DNA of 64,000 bases from positions 43,185-107,184 of the forward strand of contig NZ_JABEQH010000014.1 of assembly GCF_014174305.1 (NCBI RefSeq), given 5' to 3'. Positions 17,383-26,842 of the stretch are shown here, piece by piece. Below the pieces are notes generated by a model. The model was given only the letters and a program-made list of their open reading frames with translations. It made no database searches and was not told the DNA's origin. This stretch comes from Gluconacetobacter johannae (lineage in GTDB: Bacteria; Pseudomonadota; Alphaproteobacteria; Acetobacterales; Acetobacteraceae). The translations under genes were made by a program, and so were the position numbers. Each line of letters starts with the position of its first letter. Position 1 is the stretch's first letter.

Positions 17383-19343
17383 CAGCCCCCCGCCAGGGTC
17401 AGCAGGCGCGCGGCCATACGGTCCGGCAGGTCGGGATCGCCGGCGACGGGGGCGGCGTGGCGACGGGCCTGCGCCAGGCGCGCGGGGTCGGACAGCAGGC
17501 CGTCCACCCACTCCGCCAGGGCGGCGGGATCGGCGACGATGGCGACGGCATCGCCCAGCCGGGCGAAGGCCTCGGTGAAATTGTCCGTCAGCGGGCCCGA
17601 CGCCAGGGCCGCGCCCAGCCGGGCCGGTTCCATCGGGTTATGGCCGCCGCCCCGCCCCGGACCGGGAAGGCTGTTGCCGATGAAGACGATCGGCACCGCC
17701 CGGTAGAACAGGCCCAGCTCGCCCAGCGTGTCGCAGATCCAGAACCGGTCGGCCGGGCAGGGGATCGCACTCAGTGCGCGGCGGGGGACGGGGGGTGTCT
17801 CCAGGCATGCCGCGATCGCCGCGCCGCGTTCGGGGTGGCGGGGGACGATCACGGTCAGCAGGTCGGGGTGGCGTGCGCGGATCAGCCGGTCGGCCTGGGC
17901 GATCAGGTCTTCCTCCCCGTCATGGGTGGAGGCGGCCAGCCAGACGGGGCGGCCGGCGATGGCGTCCACGATGCCGGCCAGTTGCGCCGGGTCGGCCGGA
18001 AGCGGGGCGGCGGCCTCCTTCAAATCGCCCGGAACGTCCACCCGCGTGGCGCCCAGCGCGCGCAGCCGGGCGGCGTCCTCGGCCGAGCGCGCGGCGATCC
18101 AGCCGAAGCGCGACAGCATGCGCCGCGCCAGCCCCGGCATCCTGCGCCAGCCGTCACGCGAGCGGTCGGACAGGCGGGCGTTCATCAGGGCGATCGGGAC
18201 GCCGCTGCGGTGACAGGCTTCGATCAGGTTGGGCCACAGCTCGCTTTCCGTCAGGGCCGCGGCGTCGGGGCGCCAGTGGCGCAGGAACCGGCCGATCCAG
18301 CGCGGCACGTCCAGCGGCACGAACTGGTGGATGACCCGTCCGCCCCATGCCGCGCCGGCCAGGCGGCGGTCCAGCAGGTCGGCGGCGTTGACCGTCGCCG
18401 TCGTCAGCAGCACATGCAGCGCCGGGTCGCGCGCCATCATGCGGTCGATCACCGGCAGGATCGACAGGCTCTCGCCCACGCTGGCGGCGTGCAGCCAGAC
18501 CAGCCGGCCGGCGGGGCGGGCGCGCGCGGTCAGGCCCATGCGTTCGCGCAGGCGGCCGGGCCGTTCCTTGCCGCGCGCCAGCCGGCGCCGCAGCAGCAGG
18601 ATCAGGCCCGGCGCGATCAGGGTGGCCAGCAGCGCCCACAGGCGCGACAGGCCGCCGGCGGGCGGGGGGCAGGCGGCTTCGGTCGCGGCGTCGATGGCGT
18701 CGCCGATCCGGCGTGCCGCCGCCGCCCGGTCGCCGCGCGCCGGCATGACCGGCGCGCCGCAGACCACCCGCCCGCGTCCGAACGGCAGCGGAATCAGCAT
18801 CCGATCCCAGGTGCCCAGGCGCCAGGACCGGCACCACGCCCCCACCGGCACGACCGGCGCGCCGGACAGCAGGGCCAGGCCCGCGACCCCCTGCTGGGCG
18901 TGGCGGCGCGGACCGCGCGGCCCGTCGGGGGTGACGGCGATCAGGCTGCCGTCGCCCAACTGGCCCAGCAGGCCGCGCAGGGCCGCGGCGCCGCCCTTGT
19001 CCTTGTTCCTGCGATCCGTGGATCCGGCGATGACGTCCACCCCCCAGGGGGCGACGATGTCGGCGATCATCCGCCCGTCGCGGTTGCGGCTGACCAGGAC
19101 ATGCATACGCAGCGACGGGTCGCGCCGTGCGGCCCACCACCACAGGGCGGGGGTCAGGACCAGCGTTTCATGCCAGAAGGCGACCAGCGCGGACCGCCCG
19201 TCGCGGGGCGTCAGCACCGGCAGGGCGTCGGGGTGGATGTCGAACGTCCAGCGTGTGGTGCGTAGCGCCAGCACCAGATAGGACCGCAGCGCCCCGATGG
19301 CCAGGGTACGGCCCCGCCCGCCTGCCAGCAGGCGTTTCAGCAT
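17382..19343 (-). CDS. waaA: Fused DUF374 acyltransferase-like / Kdo transferase (WaaA) protein
   Basis: 653 aa in one uninterrupted frame. Residues 1 to about 225 match DUF374, a family related to lysophospholipid acyltransferases (AFWHET, SRNRDGRMIADI, the basic RRNKDKGG stretch and TPDGPRGPR). Residues about 231-653 are a complete WaaA/KdtA Kdo transferase: a membrane anchor (LWALLATLIAPGLILLLRRR), the catalytic base in HAASVGES (about Glu291), ESELWPNLI, NARLSDRS and GGHNPMEPA. In many alphaproteobacteria DUF374 and waaA are separate neighbours, so this looks like a gene fusion. WaaA adds Kdo to lipid IVA. The DUF374 role is uncertain. Confidence 0.88.
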   Translation of the reverse strand: MLKRLLAGGRGRTLAIGALRSYLVLALRTTRWTFDIHPDALPVLTPRDGRSALVAFWHETLVLTPALWWWAARRDPSLRMHVLVSRNRDGRMIADIVAPWGVDVIAGSTDRRNKDKGGAAALRGLLGQLGDGSLIAVTPDGPRGPRRHAQQGVAGLALLSGAPVVPVGAWCRSWRLGTWDRMLIPLPFGRGRVVCGAPVMPARGDRAAAARRIGDAIDAATEAACPPPAGGLSRLWALLATLIAPGLILLLRRRLARGKERPGRLRERMGLTARARPAGRLVWLHAASVGESLSILPVIDRMMARDPALHVLLTTATVNAADLLDRRLAGAAWGGRVIHQFVPLDVPRWIGRFLRHWRPDAAALTESELWPNLIEACHRSGVPIALMNARLSDRSRDGWRRMPGLARRMLSRFGWIAARSAEDAARLRALGATRVDVPGDLKEAAAPLPADPAQLAGIVDAIAGRPVWLAASTHDGEEDLIAQADRLIRARHPDLLTVIVPRHPERGAAIAACLETPPVPRRALSAIPCPADRFWICDTLGELGLFYRAVPIVFIGNSLPGPGRGGGHNPMEPARLGAALASGPLTDNFTEAFARLGDAVAIVADPAALAEWVDGLLSDPARLAQARRHAAPVAGDPDLPDRMAARLLTLAGG

Positions 19344-19448
19344 GTCCGGCCCCGGACGGGGAAGCTGCGTGTCATGCGTCTGGCGGTAGCATGGGCGACC
19401 GGCGGGCGGAAGGGGACGGCGCGCGTCCCCAGGCCGGTCCCCGCCGGT

Positions 19449-19940
19449 TCAGGCCAGGAAGCGTCGCAGCCCGAACCCTTCGGCGCGCTCGTCGCGGACC
19501 GATGGCTGGTAGGCCGTGGTGAAGCGTTCATGCGCCCGCGCCCATACGGCCGGGTCCGCGCCGTCGGGCAACTGGACGGTCGAGGCGCCGCAGCGCAGCA
19601 GGAATTCGTACTGGTCGGGCAGCGGCCGCCCGGTGACGCGGATCTCGCCGGCAAAATCCAGATGTTCGCGCAGGGCCCGCGCCTGGCTGAAGGCGCGTCC
19701 GTCGCGGAAGGTCGGGAAGGTGACGCCGACCAGCGCCAGGCGCGGCAGGGCCGCGCGCAGCACAGCGACCTCGGCATCGGGCGGCAGGGCGACGCCCAGC
19801 TTCTCGCCGGCGGGGCGGGCCAGCCCGTCTTCCAGCCGTTCCAGCGGCACGATCACCGGGCCGGTCGGCGGCAGGGGCGCGTCGTCGCCGATGGTGGTCC
19901 AGAAATCTTCGACGAGGCGGCCATTTTCAAGCAAGGGCAT
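19449..19940 (-). CDS. DUF934 protein, sulfite-reductase partner
   Basis: 163 aa from the ATG at 19940, which overlaps the end of the sulfite reductase gene by 14 nt. It matches the DUF934 family (ALPRLALVGVTFPTFRDGRAFSQARALRE followed by a short GEIRVTGRPLPDQYEFLLRCG type C-terminus). These proteins are almost always encoded directly after cysI in proteobacteria. The biochemical role is unknown; support of sulfite reduction is inferred from this linkage. Confidence 0.78.
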   Translation of the reverse strand: MPLLENGRLVEDFWTTIGDDAPLPPTGPVIVPLERLEDGLARPAGEKLGVALPPDAEVAVLRAALPRLALVGVTFPTFRDGRAFSQARALREHLDFAGEIRVTGRPLPDQYEFLLRCGASTVQLPDGADPAVWARAHERFTTAYQPSVRDERAEGFGLRRFLA

Positions 19941-21624
19941 AGACGGCATCCTTGAACAGCGCGGCGCCGAGCCGCCGATAGGTGTCGAGGAAGCGTTCCC
20001 CCTCGGTGCGGTGGACCAGATAGGCATCGACCAGATGGGCGATCGCGTCCACCGTCGCGTCCTCGGGCAGGGCCGGACCCAGGATCTGGCCGATGGCGGC
20101 GTCGTTGCCGGCCGAACCGCCCAGCGTCAGCTGGAAGAATTCCTCGCCTTTCTTGTCCACCCCCAGGATGCCGATATGCCCGGCATGGTGATGGCCGCAG
20201 GCGTTGATGCAGCCCGAGATCTTGATCTGCAGGTCGCCGATGCGTTCCTGCAGGGCGGGGTTGGCGAACCGGGCGCTGAGCTTCTGCGCGATCGGGATCG
20301 AACGCGCATTCGCCAGCGAACAGTAATCCAGCCCCGGGCAGGCGATGATGTCGCCGATCAGCCCGATATTGGCGCTGGCCAGCCCCGCGCCGCCCAGTTC
20401 CCGCCACAGCGCATGCAACTGGTCCTGGCGGACATGGCCCAGGACGACGTTCTGCATGTGGCTGATGCGGATCTCGCCGAACGAGAAACGCTCCGCCAGG
20501 TCGGCGATGGTGTCGAGCTGCGCCGAGGTGGCGTCGCCGGGAATGCCCCCGTCGGGCTTGAGCGAGATGACGGCCGAGATATAGCCCGCCGCCCGATGCG
20601 GATGGGTGTTGGTGCGGACCCAGCGGTCGAAGGCCGCATCGGCGCGCCGTGCCTCGGCCAGGCGGTCGGCGGCGTCGGACGGGGCGTCCAGCACCGGCGT
20701 GCCGAAGCGGGCGCGGATGGCGGCCACCGTTTCGGGCGGCAGGCGATAGCGGGCGCGGTCCATCGCCGCGAATTCGGCATCGACCTTCTCGCGATAGGCT
20801 TCGGCGCCCAGCGCCTGCACCAGGATCTTGATGCGCGCCTTGTAGATGTTGTCGCGGCGTCCGTACTCGTTATAGACGCGGACCATCGCCTCCAGATACG
20901 CCAGCAGGTCTTCTTCCGGCAGGTTGTCGCGCAGATGCACGCCGACGATCGGGGTGCGGCCCATGCCGCCGCCGACGAAGACGTCGAAGACCGTCCCGTG
21001 GCGTCCGGGCTTGGCCACCAGCCCGATATCGTGGAAGCGCGCCGCCACGCGGTCGTGGGGGCTGCCGCTGATCGCGATCTTGAACTTGCGCGGCAGGAAG
21101 GAGAATTCCGGATGCAGCGTGGACCATTGCCGCAGGATTTCGGCATGCACGCGCGGGTCGAGCAATTCGTCGACTGCCGCGCCGGCGAACTGGTCGCAGG
21201 TGACGTTGCGGATGCAGTTGCCGCTGGTCTGGATGGCGTGCATGTCCACCGCCGCCAGGCGCGCCAGGATGTCGGGCGTGTCTTCCAGGCGGATCCAGTT
21301 GAACTGGATGTTCTGGCGGGTGGTGAAATGGCCGTAGTCACGGTCGTAGGTCCGCGCGATATGCGCCAGTTCGCGCATCTGGCGGGAATCGAGGATGCCG
21401 TACGGAATGGCGACCCGCAGCATGTAGGCATGCAATTGCAGGTACAGCCCATTCATGAGGCGCAGCGGCTTGAACTCGTCCTCGGACAGGGCGCCGGACA
21501 GGCGGCGGGCCACCTGGTCGCGGAACTGTTCGACCCGGTCGTGCAGGAAGGCGCGGTCCACCTGGTCATAGGCGTAATGCCCGACCGGGGCGGTGTCGGG
21601 GGTGGCGAGGGTCTCAGCGGACAT
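19927..21624 (-). CDS. cysI: Sulfite (nitrite/sulfite) reductase hemoprotein
   Basis: 565 aa. Reduces sulfite to sulfide with six electrons at a coupled siroheme and 4Fe-4S centre. The four cluster/siroheme cysteines are visible: ACPGLDYC (Cys429, Cys435) and SGCINACGHH (Cys472, Cys476). The two-fold repeat of the family is seen in RQNIQFNW, TSGNCIRNVTC and ISHMQNVVLGHV. Sulfite rather than nitrite is inferred from the cys gene context. No flavoprotein partner (cysJ) is encoded in the window, so the electron donor is probably ferredoxin or another unlinked reductase. Confidence 0.9.
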   Translation of the reverse strand: MSAETLATPDTAPVGHYAYDQVDRAFLHDRVEQFRDQVARRLSGALSEDEFKPLRLMNGLYLQLHAYMLRVAIPYGILDSRQMRELAHIARTYDRDYGHFTTRQNIQFNWIRLEDTPDILARLAAVDMHAIQTSGNCIRNVTCDQFAGAAVDELLDPRVHAEILRQWSTLHPEFSFLPRKFKIAISGSPHDRVAARFHDIGLVAKPGRHGTVFDVFVGGGMGRTPIVGVHLRDNLPEEDLLAYLEAMVRVYNEYGRRDNIYKARIKILVQALGAEAYREKVDAEFAAMDRARYRLPPETVAAIRARFGTPVLDAPSDAADRLAEARRADAAFDRWVRTNTHPHRAAGYISAVISLKPDGGIPGDATSAQLDTIADLAERFSFGEIRISHMQNVVLGHVRQDQLHALWRELGGAGLASANIGLIGDIIACPGLDYCSLANARSIPIAQKLSARFANPALQERIGDLQIKISGCINACGHHHAGHIGILGVDKKGEEFFQLTLGGSAGNDAAIGQILGPALPEDATVDAIAHLVDAYLVHRTEGERFLDTYRRLGAALFKDAVYALA

Positions 21625-21952
21625 CGGAGGGGACCTCGGTCAGGGTGGCGAATTCCGGGTGGACGGTGGGGCCGAAGGCGCGGATGCGCTCGCGCACCGT
21701 GACCGGCACGGGCGTCGTGCTGTCGTCGCTGATCTGCACGCCGTAGACGCCGACGACGCCGTCGGCCTGCTGCCGCCGCGCGGTGGCGTCGATCACGGCC
21801 TCGATCCCGTCATTGGAAAAGATTCGGGCGGCGTCGATGCGTCCGGACCAGGCGCCATCCTCGGCCAGCCAGACGATCCGTCCGTCCAGCAGCCGGTTGG
21901 CGGTCACGACGCTCGACCCGCCCGCCTGGCGGCGGTTGTTCCTGACATCCAC
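21614..21952 (-). CDS. DUF2849 protein, upstream of cysI
   Basis: 112 aa, GTG start at 21952 with GAGGAC 8 nt upstream. It overlaps the sulfite reductase gene by 11 nt. The sequence (VVTANRLLDGRIVWLAEDGAW, then GVYGVQI) matches the DUF2849 family found beside cysI in alphaproteobacteria. Function is unknown. It is the first gene of a three-gene DUF2849-cysI-DUF934 operon with its own upstream repeats. Confidence 0.75.
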   Translation of the reverse strand: MDVRNNRRQAGGSSVVTANRLLDGRIVWLAEDGAWSGRIDAARIFSNDGIEAVIDATARRQQADGVVGVYGVQISDDSTTPVPVTVRERIRAFGPTVHPEFATLTEVPSDVR

Positions 21953-22015
21953 TCTGATTTGTCCTCTGTCGGCCGGGAATCCTGTTTCACCGGGTCATTA
22001 GGGGATTAATTGGGT

Positions 22016-22036
22016 ATGCACAAGGTTAATGCACAA
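22016..22036. promoter_or_regulatory. Direct repeat ATGCACAA upstream of the DUF2849-cysI operon
   Basis: Two exact copies of ATGCACAA begin 13 bases apart (22016-22023 and 22029-22036), in an AT-rich patch about 70 nt before the DUF2849 start. This patch lies between cysA and the operon and probably holds the promoter. The spacer GGTTA resembles the GTTA in the cysH upstream palindrome, so a shared regulator is possible. Confidence 0.3.
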
Positions 22037-22084
22037 TAATAAAATGTATAATGGTCCATTCCCGTCCGGCGGGCGCGCGGGCGT

Positions 22085-23179
22085 TCATGCCACCCGGCTG
22101 GCGCCTGCATCGGTGTCGCAGGCCGCCACGCCGTGGAGCAGCGACCGCCCGTCGCGGAACAGTCGCGCCGCCGAGATATCGACCCCGTAGCGCGCCTGCG
22201 CCCCGTACTCGCTTTCGTCCGCCGGCCGCATGATCGTGACATGGCGTTCGCCGATGGCGATGTCCAGATGGGCGTAGCCGCCGCGCGTGTGGTCCAGGAC
22301 GGCCCGCGCCTGGCCCATGCCGGGCCGCAGCGCGACGTCGTAGGGGCGGATCATCGCGGTGGCCCGTCCGTCGGGCGCCTCGGTCGGGAAGGGCAGGACG
22401 TCGCCATCGTCGGGGACCATGCGGCCCCGGCGGACCACGCCCTCGAACGCCAGGCTTTCGCCCAGGAACTGCATGACGAAGGGGGTCGCGGGGTCGCGTT
22501 CCAGCGCCGGCGCCGACGCCGCCTGCACGATGCGCCCGTCCTGCATGACCGCCAGCCGGTCGGCGATGTCCATGGCCTCGTGCTGGTCATGGGTGACCAG
22601 GATGGTGGTCAGGCCCAGCCGGTCATGCACGCCGCGCAGCCAGGTGCGGATCGACTTGCGGACCATCGGGTCCAGCGCGCCGAACGGTTCGTCCAGCAGC
22701 AGCAGGCGCGGCTGGGTGGCCAGCGCGCGGGCCAGCGCCACGCGCTGCCGCTGGCCGCCCGACAATTGCGCGGGATAGGCGCCCTCCATCCCCGGCAGGT
22801 GCATCAGCTCCAGCAGTTCCGCGACCCGCCGTGCGATCTCGGCCCGCGCGGGACGCTGCCGGCGCGGCAGGATCCGCAGGCCGAAGGCGATGTTGCCGGC
22901 GACCGTCATGTGCGGGAACAGGGCGTAGTTCTGGAAGACGAAGCCGATATGCCGCTCGCGCGCCGGCCGGCCCTCCATGGGCGTGCCGTCCAGGCTGATC
23001 GCGCCGCCCTGGTGGAAATCCAGCCCCGCGACCACGCGCAGCAGCGAACTCTTGCCTGCCCCGGAAGGGCCGACCAGGGCCACGAACTCGCCGTCGCCGA
23101 TATCCAGCGACACGCCGTCCAGGATCGGGCGCTCGCGGCCTGCGACATGCCGCACGATGTCCGTCACATGCAGGCTCAT
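22085..23179 (-). CDS. cysA: Sulfate ABC transporter ATP-binding protein
   Basis: 364 aa, cytosolic ATPase energising sulfate/thiosulfate import. Walker A GPSGAGKSS (37-45), signature AQLSGGQRQRVALARAL, Walker B LLLLDEPFGALDP, the H-loop VTHDQHEA, then a C-terminal TOBE-like regulatory part (AMIRPYDVALRPG). Its start overlaps the cysW stop by 4 nt. It is the last gene of the cysH-D-NC-T-W-A run. Confidence 0.9.
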   Translation of the reverse strand: MSLHVTDIVRHVAGRERPILDGVSLDIGDGEFVALVGPSGAGKSSLLRVVAGLDFHQGGAISLDGTPMEGRPARERHIGFVFQNYALFPHMTVAGNIAFGLRILPRRQRPARAEIARRVAELLELMHLPGMEGAYPAQLSGGQRQRVALARALATQPRLLLLDEPFGALDPMVRKSIRTWLRGVHDRLGLTTILVTHDQHEAMDIADRLAVMQDGRIVQAASAPALERDPATPFVMQFLGESLAFEGVVRRGRMVPDDGDVLPFPTEAPDGRATAMIRPYDVALRPGMGQARAVLDHTRGGYAHLDIAIGERHVTIMRPADESEYGAQARYGVDISAARLFRDGRSLLHGVAACDTDAGASRVA

Positions 23180-23994
23180 GCCCAGTCCCCCGCCTTGTTG
23201 GTTCCGGCCTTGTCGGCCAGTCGTTCCAGAATGCTGCGCAGGGCGACGGTGGTCATGGCCATCAGGGCCAGCAGGGCCGCCATGGCGAAGGCCGCGATCG
23301 TCTGGTAGCCGTTGTACAATGTCTCGATATGCAGGGGCATGGTCTCCGTCAGGCCGGGGATATGACCCGAAATGACCGAGACCGCGCCGAATTCGCCCAT
23401 CGCCCGGGCGGTGGTCAGCAGAATGCCCGACAGCAGCGCCCAGCGCGCGCCGGGCAGGGTGACGCGCCACAGGATCTGCCAGAAACCGGCCCCCAGCAGC
23501 AGGGCGGCCTCCTCGGCGTCGCGCCCCTGGCGCTGCATCAGCGGCAGCAGAGTCCGCGCGACATAGGGAAAAGTCACGAAGATCGTGGCCAGCAGGATGC
23601 CCGGGGTCGCGAAGGCGATGGTGATGCCGTGCCGCGCCAGCGCCTCGCCCCACCAGCCCTGGCTGCCGAACAGCAGCAGCCACACCAGCCCCGCCACGAC
23701 CGGCGAGACGCTCAGCGGCAGTTCGATCAGCACCAGCAGCACGCCGCGCCCGGGAAAGCTGAACTTGGCCAGCGCCCACGCGGCGAGGATGCCGAATGCG
23801 GTATTCACGACGACCGACAGCGCAGTCATCTCCAGCGTCAGCCGGATCGCCGCCCGCGCGTCGGGGTCGGACAAGGTGGCCAGCGCCGTCGGCAGGCCCT
23901 GTCGCAGGGCCTCGACGAAGACCAGCGTCGGCGGCAGCAGCAGCACGACAGCCACGATGGCGTAGGTCGCAAGCCCCAGCAGGATTCGGCTCAT
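23176..23994 (-). CDS. cysW: Sulfate ABC transporter permease CysW
   Basis: 272 aa inner-membrane subunit with about six helices. The coupling-helix EAA loop reads EEAALLLGAGFWQILWRVTLP, and the C-terminal part has ARAMGEFGAVSVISG, characteristic of the sulfate and molybdate permeases. ATG at 23994 overlaps the cysT stop (ATGA). It pairs with CysT to form the channel. Confidence 0.9.
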   Translation of the reverse strand: MSRILLGLATYAIVAVVLLLPPTLVFVEALRQGLPTALATLSDPDARAAIRLTLEMTALSVVVNTAFGILAAWALAKFSFPGRGVLLVLIELPLSVSPVVAGLVWLLLFGSQGWWGEALARHGITIAFATPGILLATIFVTFPYVARTLLPLMQRQGRDAEEAALLLGAGFWQILWRVTLPGARWALLSGILLTTARAMGEFGAVSVISGHIPGLTETMPLHIETLYNGYQTIAAFAMAALLALMAMTTVALRSILERLADKAGTNKAGDWA

Positions 23995-24887
23995 GCCGCC
24001 TCGCCCCCGCCCAGGCCGCGCGACAGCCGCCGCCGCAGGGCCGAGATCACGGCCAGCGACAGGAAGGCCGCCAGCAGCATGATGAACCCGACCGAGGTCG
24101 CGCCGGCATAATCGAATTCCTGCAGGCGGATGACCACCAGCAGCGGCGCGATCTCGCTGTGGAAGGGCTGGTTGCCGGCGATGAAGATGACCGAGCCGTA
24201 TTCCCCGATGCCGCGGGCGAAGGCCAGGCCGAAGCCGGTGGCCAGCGCCGGCAGCAGGGGCGGCAGCAGCACGCGCGTCACGATCTGGCGGCGATGCGCG
24301 CCCAGCATCGTGGCCGCGTCCTCCAGTTCCGACGGCAGGTCGCGCAGCACCGGTTCCAGCGTGCGGACGACGAACGGCAGGCCCACGAACGCCAGCGCCA
24401 GCATGATGCCCAGCGGCGTGAAGGCGACGCGGATGCCCAGTTTCGCCAGCGGCGCCCCCAGCCAGCCATGCGGGCCATAGAGCGTGGCCAGCGTGATGCC
24501 GGTCACGGCGGTGGGCAGGGCGAACGGCAGGTCGATCAGGGCGTCGACCGCCCGGCGGCCGGGCAGCCGGGTCCGGGTCAGCGACCAGGCCAGCAGAAGC
24601 CCCAGCGGCAGGTTGACCAGCGCCGCCAGCGCGGCGCTGCCGAAGCTGAGTTCCAGCGCCGCCAGCATCCGCCGGTCGTGCAGGGCGGCCAGCATCGGCG
24701 CCGCGCCGTCCTGCCACGGGCGGATCGCCAGGGCCAGCAGCGGCAGCGCCACCAGCAGCCCGACCCACAGGAGGGTCGCCCCCAGCGCCAGGCGCAGCCC
24801 CGGCAGCGCGTCACGCCGGGCGCGGGCGCGCGGACGGGGCCACAGCCCGGGCAGGCGGGCGGCGGAAGGCACGGGGCCGCTGCTCAC
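23991..24887 (-). CDS. cysT: Sulfate ABC transporter permease CysT
   Basis: 298 aa if translation starts at the GTG at 24887; another GTG at 24872 is possible, and no ATG fits. Landmarks: LDRRMLAALELSFGSA-like first periplasmic part, DLPFALPTAVTGITLATLYG, the EAA-type loop ELEDAATMLGAHRRQIVTR and FARGIGEYGSVIFIAGN. It begins 46 nt after the cysNC stop. No periplasmic binding protein (cysP/sbp) is encoded between or beside these genes. Confidence 0.85.
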   Translation of the reverse strand: MSSGPVPSAARLPGLWPRPRARARRDALPGLRLALGATLLWVGLLVALPLLALAIRPWQDGAAPMLAALHDRRMLAALELSFGSAALAALVNLPLGLLLAWSLTRTRLPGRRAVDALIDLPFALPTAVTGITLATLYGPHGWLGAPLAKLGIRVAFTPLGIMLALAFVGLPFVVRTLEPVLRDLPSELEDAATMLGAHRRQIVTRVLLPPLLPALATGFGLAFARGIGEYGSVIFIAGNQPFHSEIAPLLVVIRLQEFDYAGATSVGFIMLLAAFLSLAVISALRRRLSRGLGGGEAA

Positions 24888-24933
24888 CGTGTTACCGTGC
24901 GATCGGCGGCGTGGCGGCGGCCCAAGCGGATGC

Positions 24934-26817
24934 TCAGGACCGCTGGCGGGACTGGTCGCCCAGGACGACCGCACCGGTGATGTGCGACGCCAGGCGGCCG
25001 GCCACGTCCTGGACGCTGTCCTGGCCGGTCGCCAGGCGCAGGTCCGGATTGGCGGGCGCCTCGTAGGGGGCGTCGATGCCGGTGAAGCCGCTGATCCGCC
25101 CGGCGCGGGCGGCGGCATACAGGCCCTTGGGGTCGCGCGCCTCGCAGACCGCCTGGTCGGCGTCCACGAAGATTTCCTGGAAATCGTCGCCCACGATCCG
25201 GCGGGCCAGGTCGCGGTCGGCGGCGCGGGGCGAGATCAGCGCGACCAGCACCACCTGCCCGGTTTCGGCCAGGATGCGCGCCACGGTGGCGGCGCGGCGC
25301 ACGTTTTCGGTGCGATCTTCCTCGGAGAAGCCGAGGTCGGCGCACAGACCCGCGCGCAGCGTGTCGCCATCCAGGACCGACACGTCGATGCCCTGGGCGA
25401 ACAGGCGCGATTCGGCCGCGCGGGCGATCGTGCTCTTGCCCGCGCCGGGCAGGCCGGTCATCCAGAAGACGCCGCCGCGATGGCCGCGCGCCTGCGCCCG
25501 GTCCCACAGCGACACGGTGCTGCCGGTCGGGTGGATGGCCTTGGTGCCGCTGGCGATGGCCGCCGGGCCGATCAGCGGCGCGCCGCCGACGATGCGCTGG
25601 TGACGGTCGACCAGCACGCCGCGCCCGTCGGTGGTGCCGGGGGCGAACGGGTCGAACAGGATGCTTTCCGACGCCGCCAGCGTGATTTCGGCGAAACCTT
25701 CGGGCGGAACGTGGTCGGCGGCATGTTCGGTCAGGTCGTCCAGCCGGACGACGGAATCGATCGACGCCACCGTCACCTGATGCTCGGCGGTGCCCAGGCG
25801 CAGGCGGAAGCTCTCGCCGACGCGCAGCGGCTCCTGCCGCAGCCAGAACAGGCGCGAGCGGATGCGCGCGGCGCGCACCGGCGCCTCGCCGGGCTGGTGC
25901 AGCAGGTCGCCGCGATCGGGGATGACGTCGGGTTCCAGCGTGATCGCCACCGACTGTCCGGCGACGGCGGAAATCTGCGGGGCGGTGTGCCAGCTTTCGA
26001 TCGACGCGACCCGCGCCACCGTGCCGTGCGTGCCGATCACCAGGCTGTCGCCCACCTTCACGCGCCCGCGTTCGATCCGGCCGACGACGACGCGCTTGCT
26101 GTCGAAACGGTAGACGTCCTGCACCGGCAGGCGCAGCGGCAGGTCGGCGCGGCCCGACGGCGCGGGCACCAGGGCCAGCGCCTCGGTCAGGGTCGGGCCC
26201 TGGTACCAGCCCATGTGCGGCGAACGGCTGGCGATATTGTCGCCTTCGCGCGCCGAGGCCGGGACGAACAGGCTGACCTCGATCTCCAGCTGCTTCAGCA
26301 GGGCGGCGACCGCGCGCTCGGTCTCGGCGACGCGGGCCTGGTCGTACTCCAGCAGGTCCACCTTGTTCATCAGGACGATGACGTGGCGGATGCCGATCAG
26401 GCGCAGCAGCATCGCGTGGCGGCGCGTCTGTTCCTGCGCGCCCTCGGCCGCATCGACCACCAGCACCGCGGCCTCGGCGTCGGCCGCGCCGGTAATCATG
26501 TTACGCAGGAACTGCCGGTGGCCCGGCGCATCGACGATCACGAACTGGCGGTCGCCCAGGTGGAAGGGGATGCGCGTGGAATCGACGGTGACGCCCTGGT
26601 CACGCTCGATCTGCAGGCTGTCGAGCAGGAAGCTCCATTCGACCTTCAGGCCGCGCTTCTTGCTGGATTCGACGATCTGGGCGACCCGGCCCTCGGGCAG
26701 GTTGTCGGTATCGTGCAGCAGGCGGCCGATCAGGGTCGACTTGCCGTGGTCGACATGGCCGACGATGACGATGGGGGTGGCCGCTTCCTGACGGGCGGCG
26801 GCGGGGACGTTGCTCAT
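24934..26817 (-). CDS. cysNC: Bifunctional sulfate adenylyltransferase subunit 1 / adenylylsulfate kinase (CysNC)
   Basis: 627 aa. The N-terminal GTPase (CysN) drives ATP sulfurylase: P-loop GHVDHGKST (about residues 20-28), the switch region [12 protein letters not shown] and NKVDLLEYD. After two beta-barrel domains comes a C-terminal APS kinase (CysC) with P-loop GLPGAGKST (about 455-463) and [11 protein letters not shown]. It partners CysD to make APS and then phosphorylates it to PAPS. Start at 26817 with GGAA upstream; the gap to cysD is 25 nt. The kinase domain is notable because CysH here looks like an APS reductase. Confidence 0.92.
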   Translation of the reverse strand: MSNVPAAARQEAATPIVIVGHVDHGKSTLIGRLLHDTDNLPEGRVAQIVESSKKRGLKVEWSFLLDSLQIERDQGVTVDSTRIPFHLGDRQFVIVDAPGHRQFLRNMITGAADAEAAVLVVDAAEGAQEQTRRHAMLLRLIGIRHVIVLMNKVDLLEYDQARVAETERAVAALLKQLEIEVSLFVPASAREGDNIASRSPHMGWYQGPTLTEALALVPAPSGRADLPLRLPVQDVYRFDSKRVVVGRIERGRVKVGDSLVIGTHGTVARVASIESWHTAPQISAVAGQSVAITLEPDVIPDRGDLLHQPGEAPVRAARIRSRLFWLRQEPLRVGESFRLRLGTAEHQVTVASIDSVVRLDDLTEHAADHVPPEGFAEITLAASESILFDPFAPGTTDGRGVLVDRHQRIVGGAPLIGPAAIASGTKAIHPTGSTVSLWDRAQARGHRGGVFWMTGLPGAGKSTIARAAESRLFAQGIDVSVLDGDTLRAGLCADLGFSEEDRTENVRRAATVARILAETGQVVLVALISPRAADRDLARRIVGDDFQEIFVDADQAVCEARDPKGLYAAARAGRISGFTGIDAPYEAPANPDLRLATGQDSVQDVAGRLASHITGAVVLGDQSRQRS

Positions 26818-26842
26818 GGTGATGTTCCGGTCCGTCCGTGGG

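Noticed and set aside
17310..19265. A 651-codon open frame on the + strand opposite the DUF374-WaaA gene
   Set aside because: Antisense shadow with Gln/Arg/Ala-rich composition; the - strand reading has full domain signatures.
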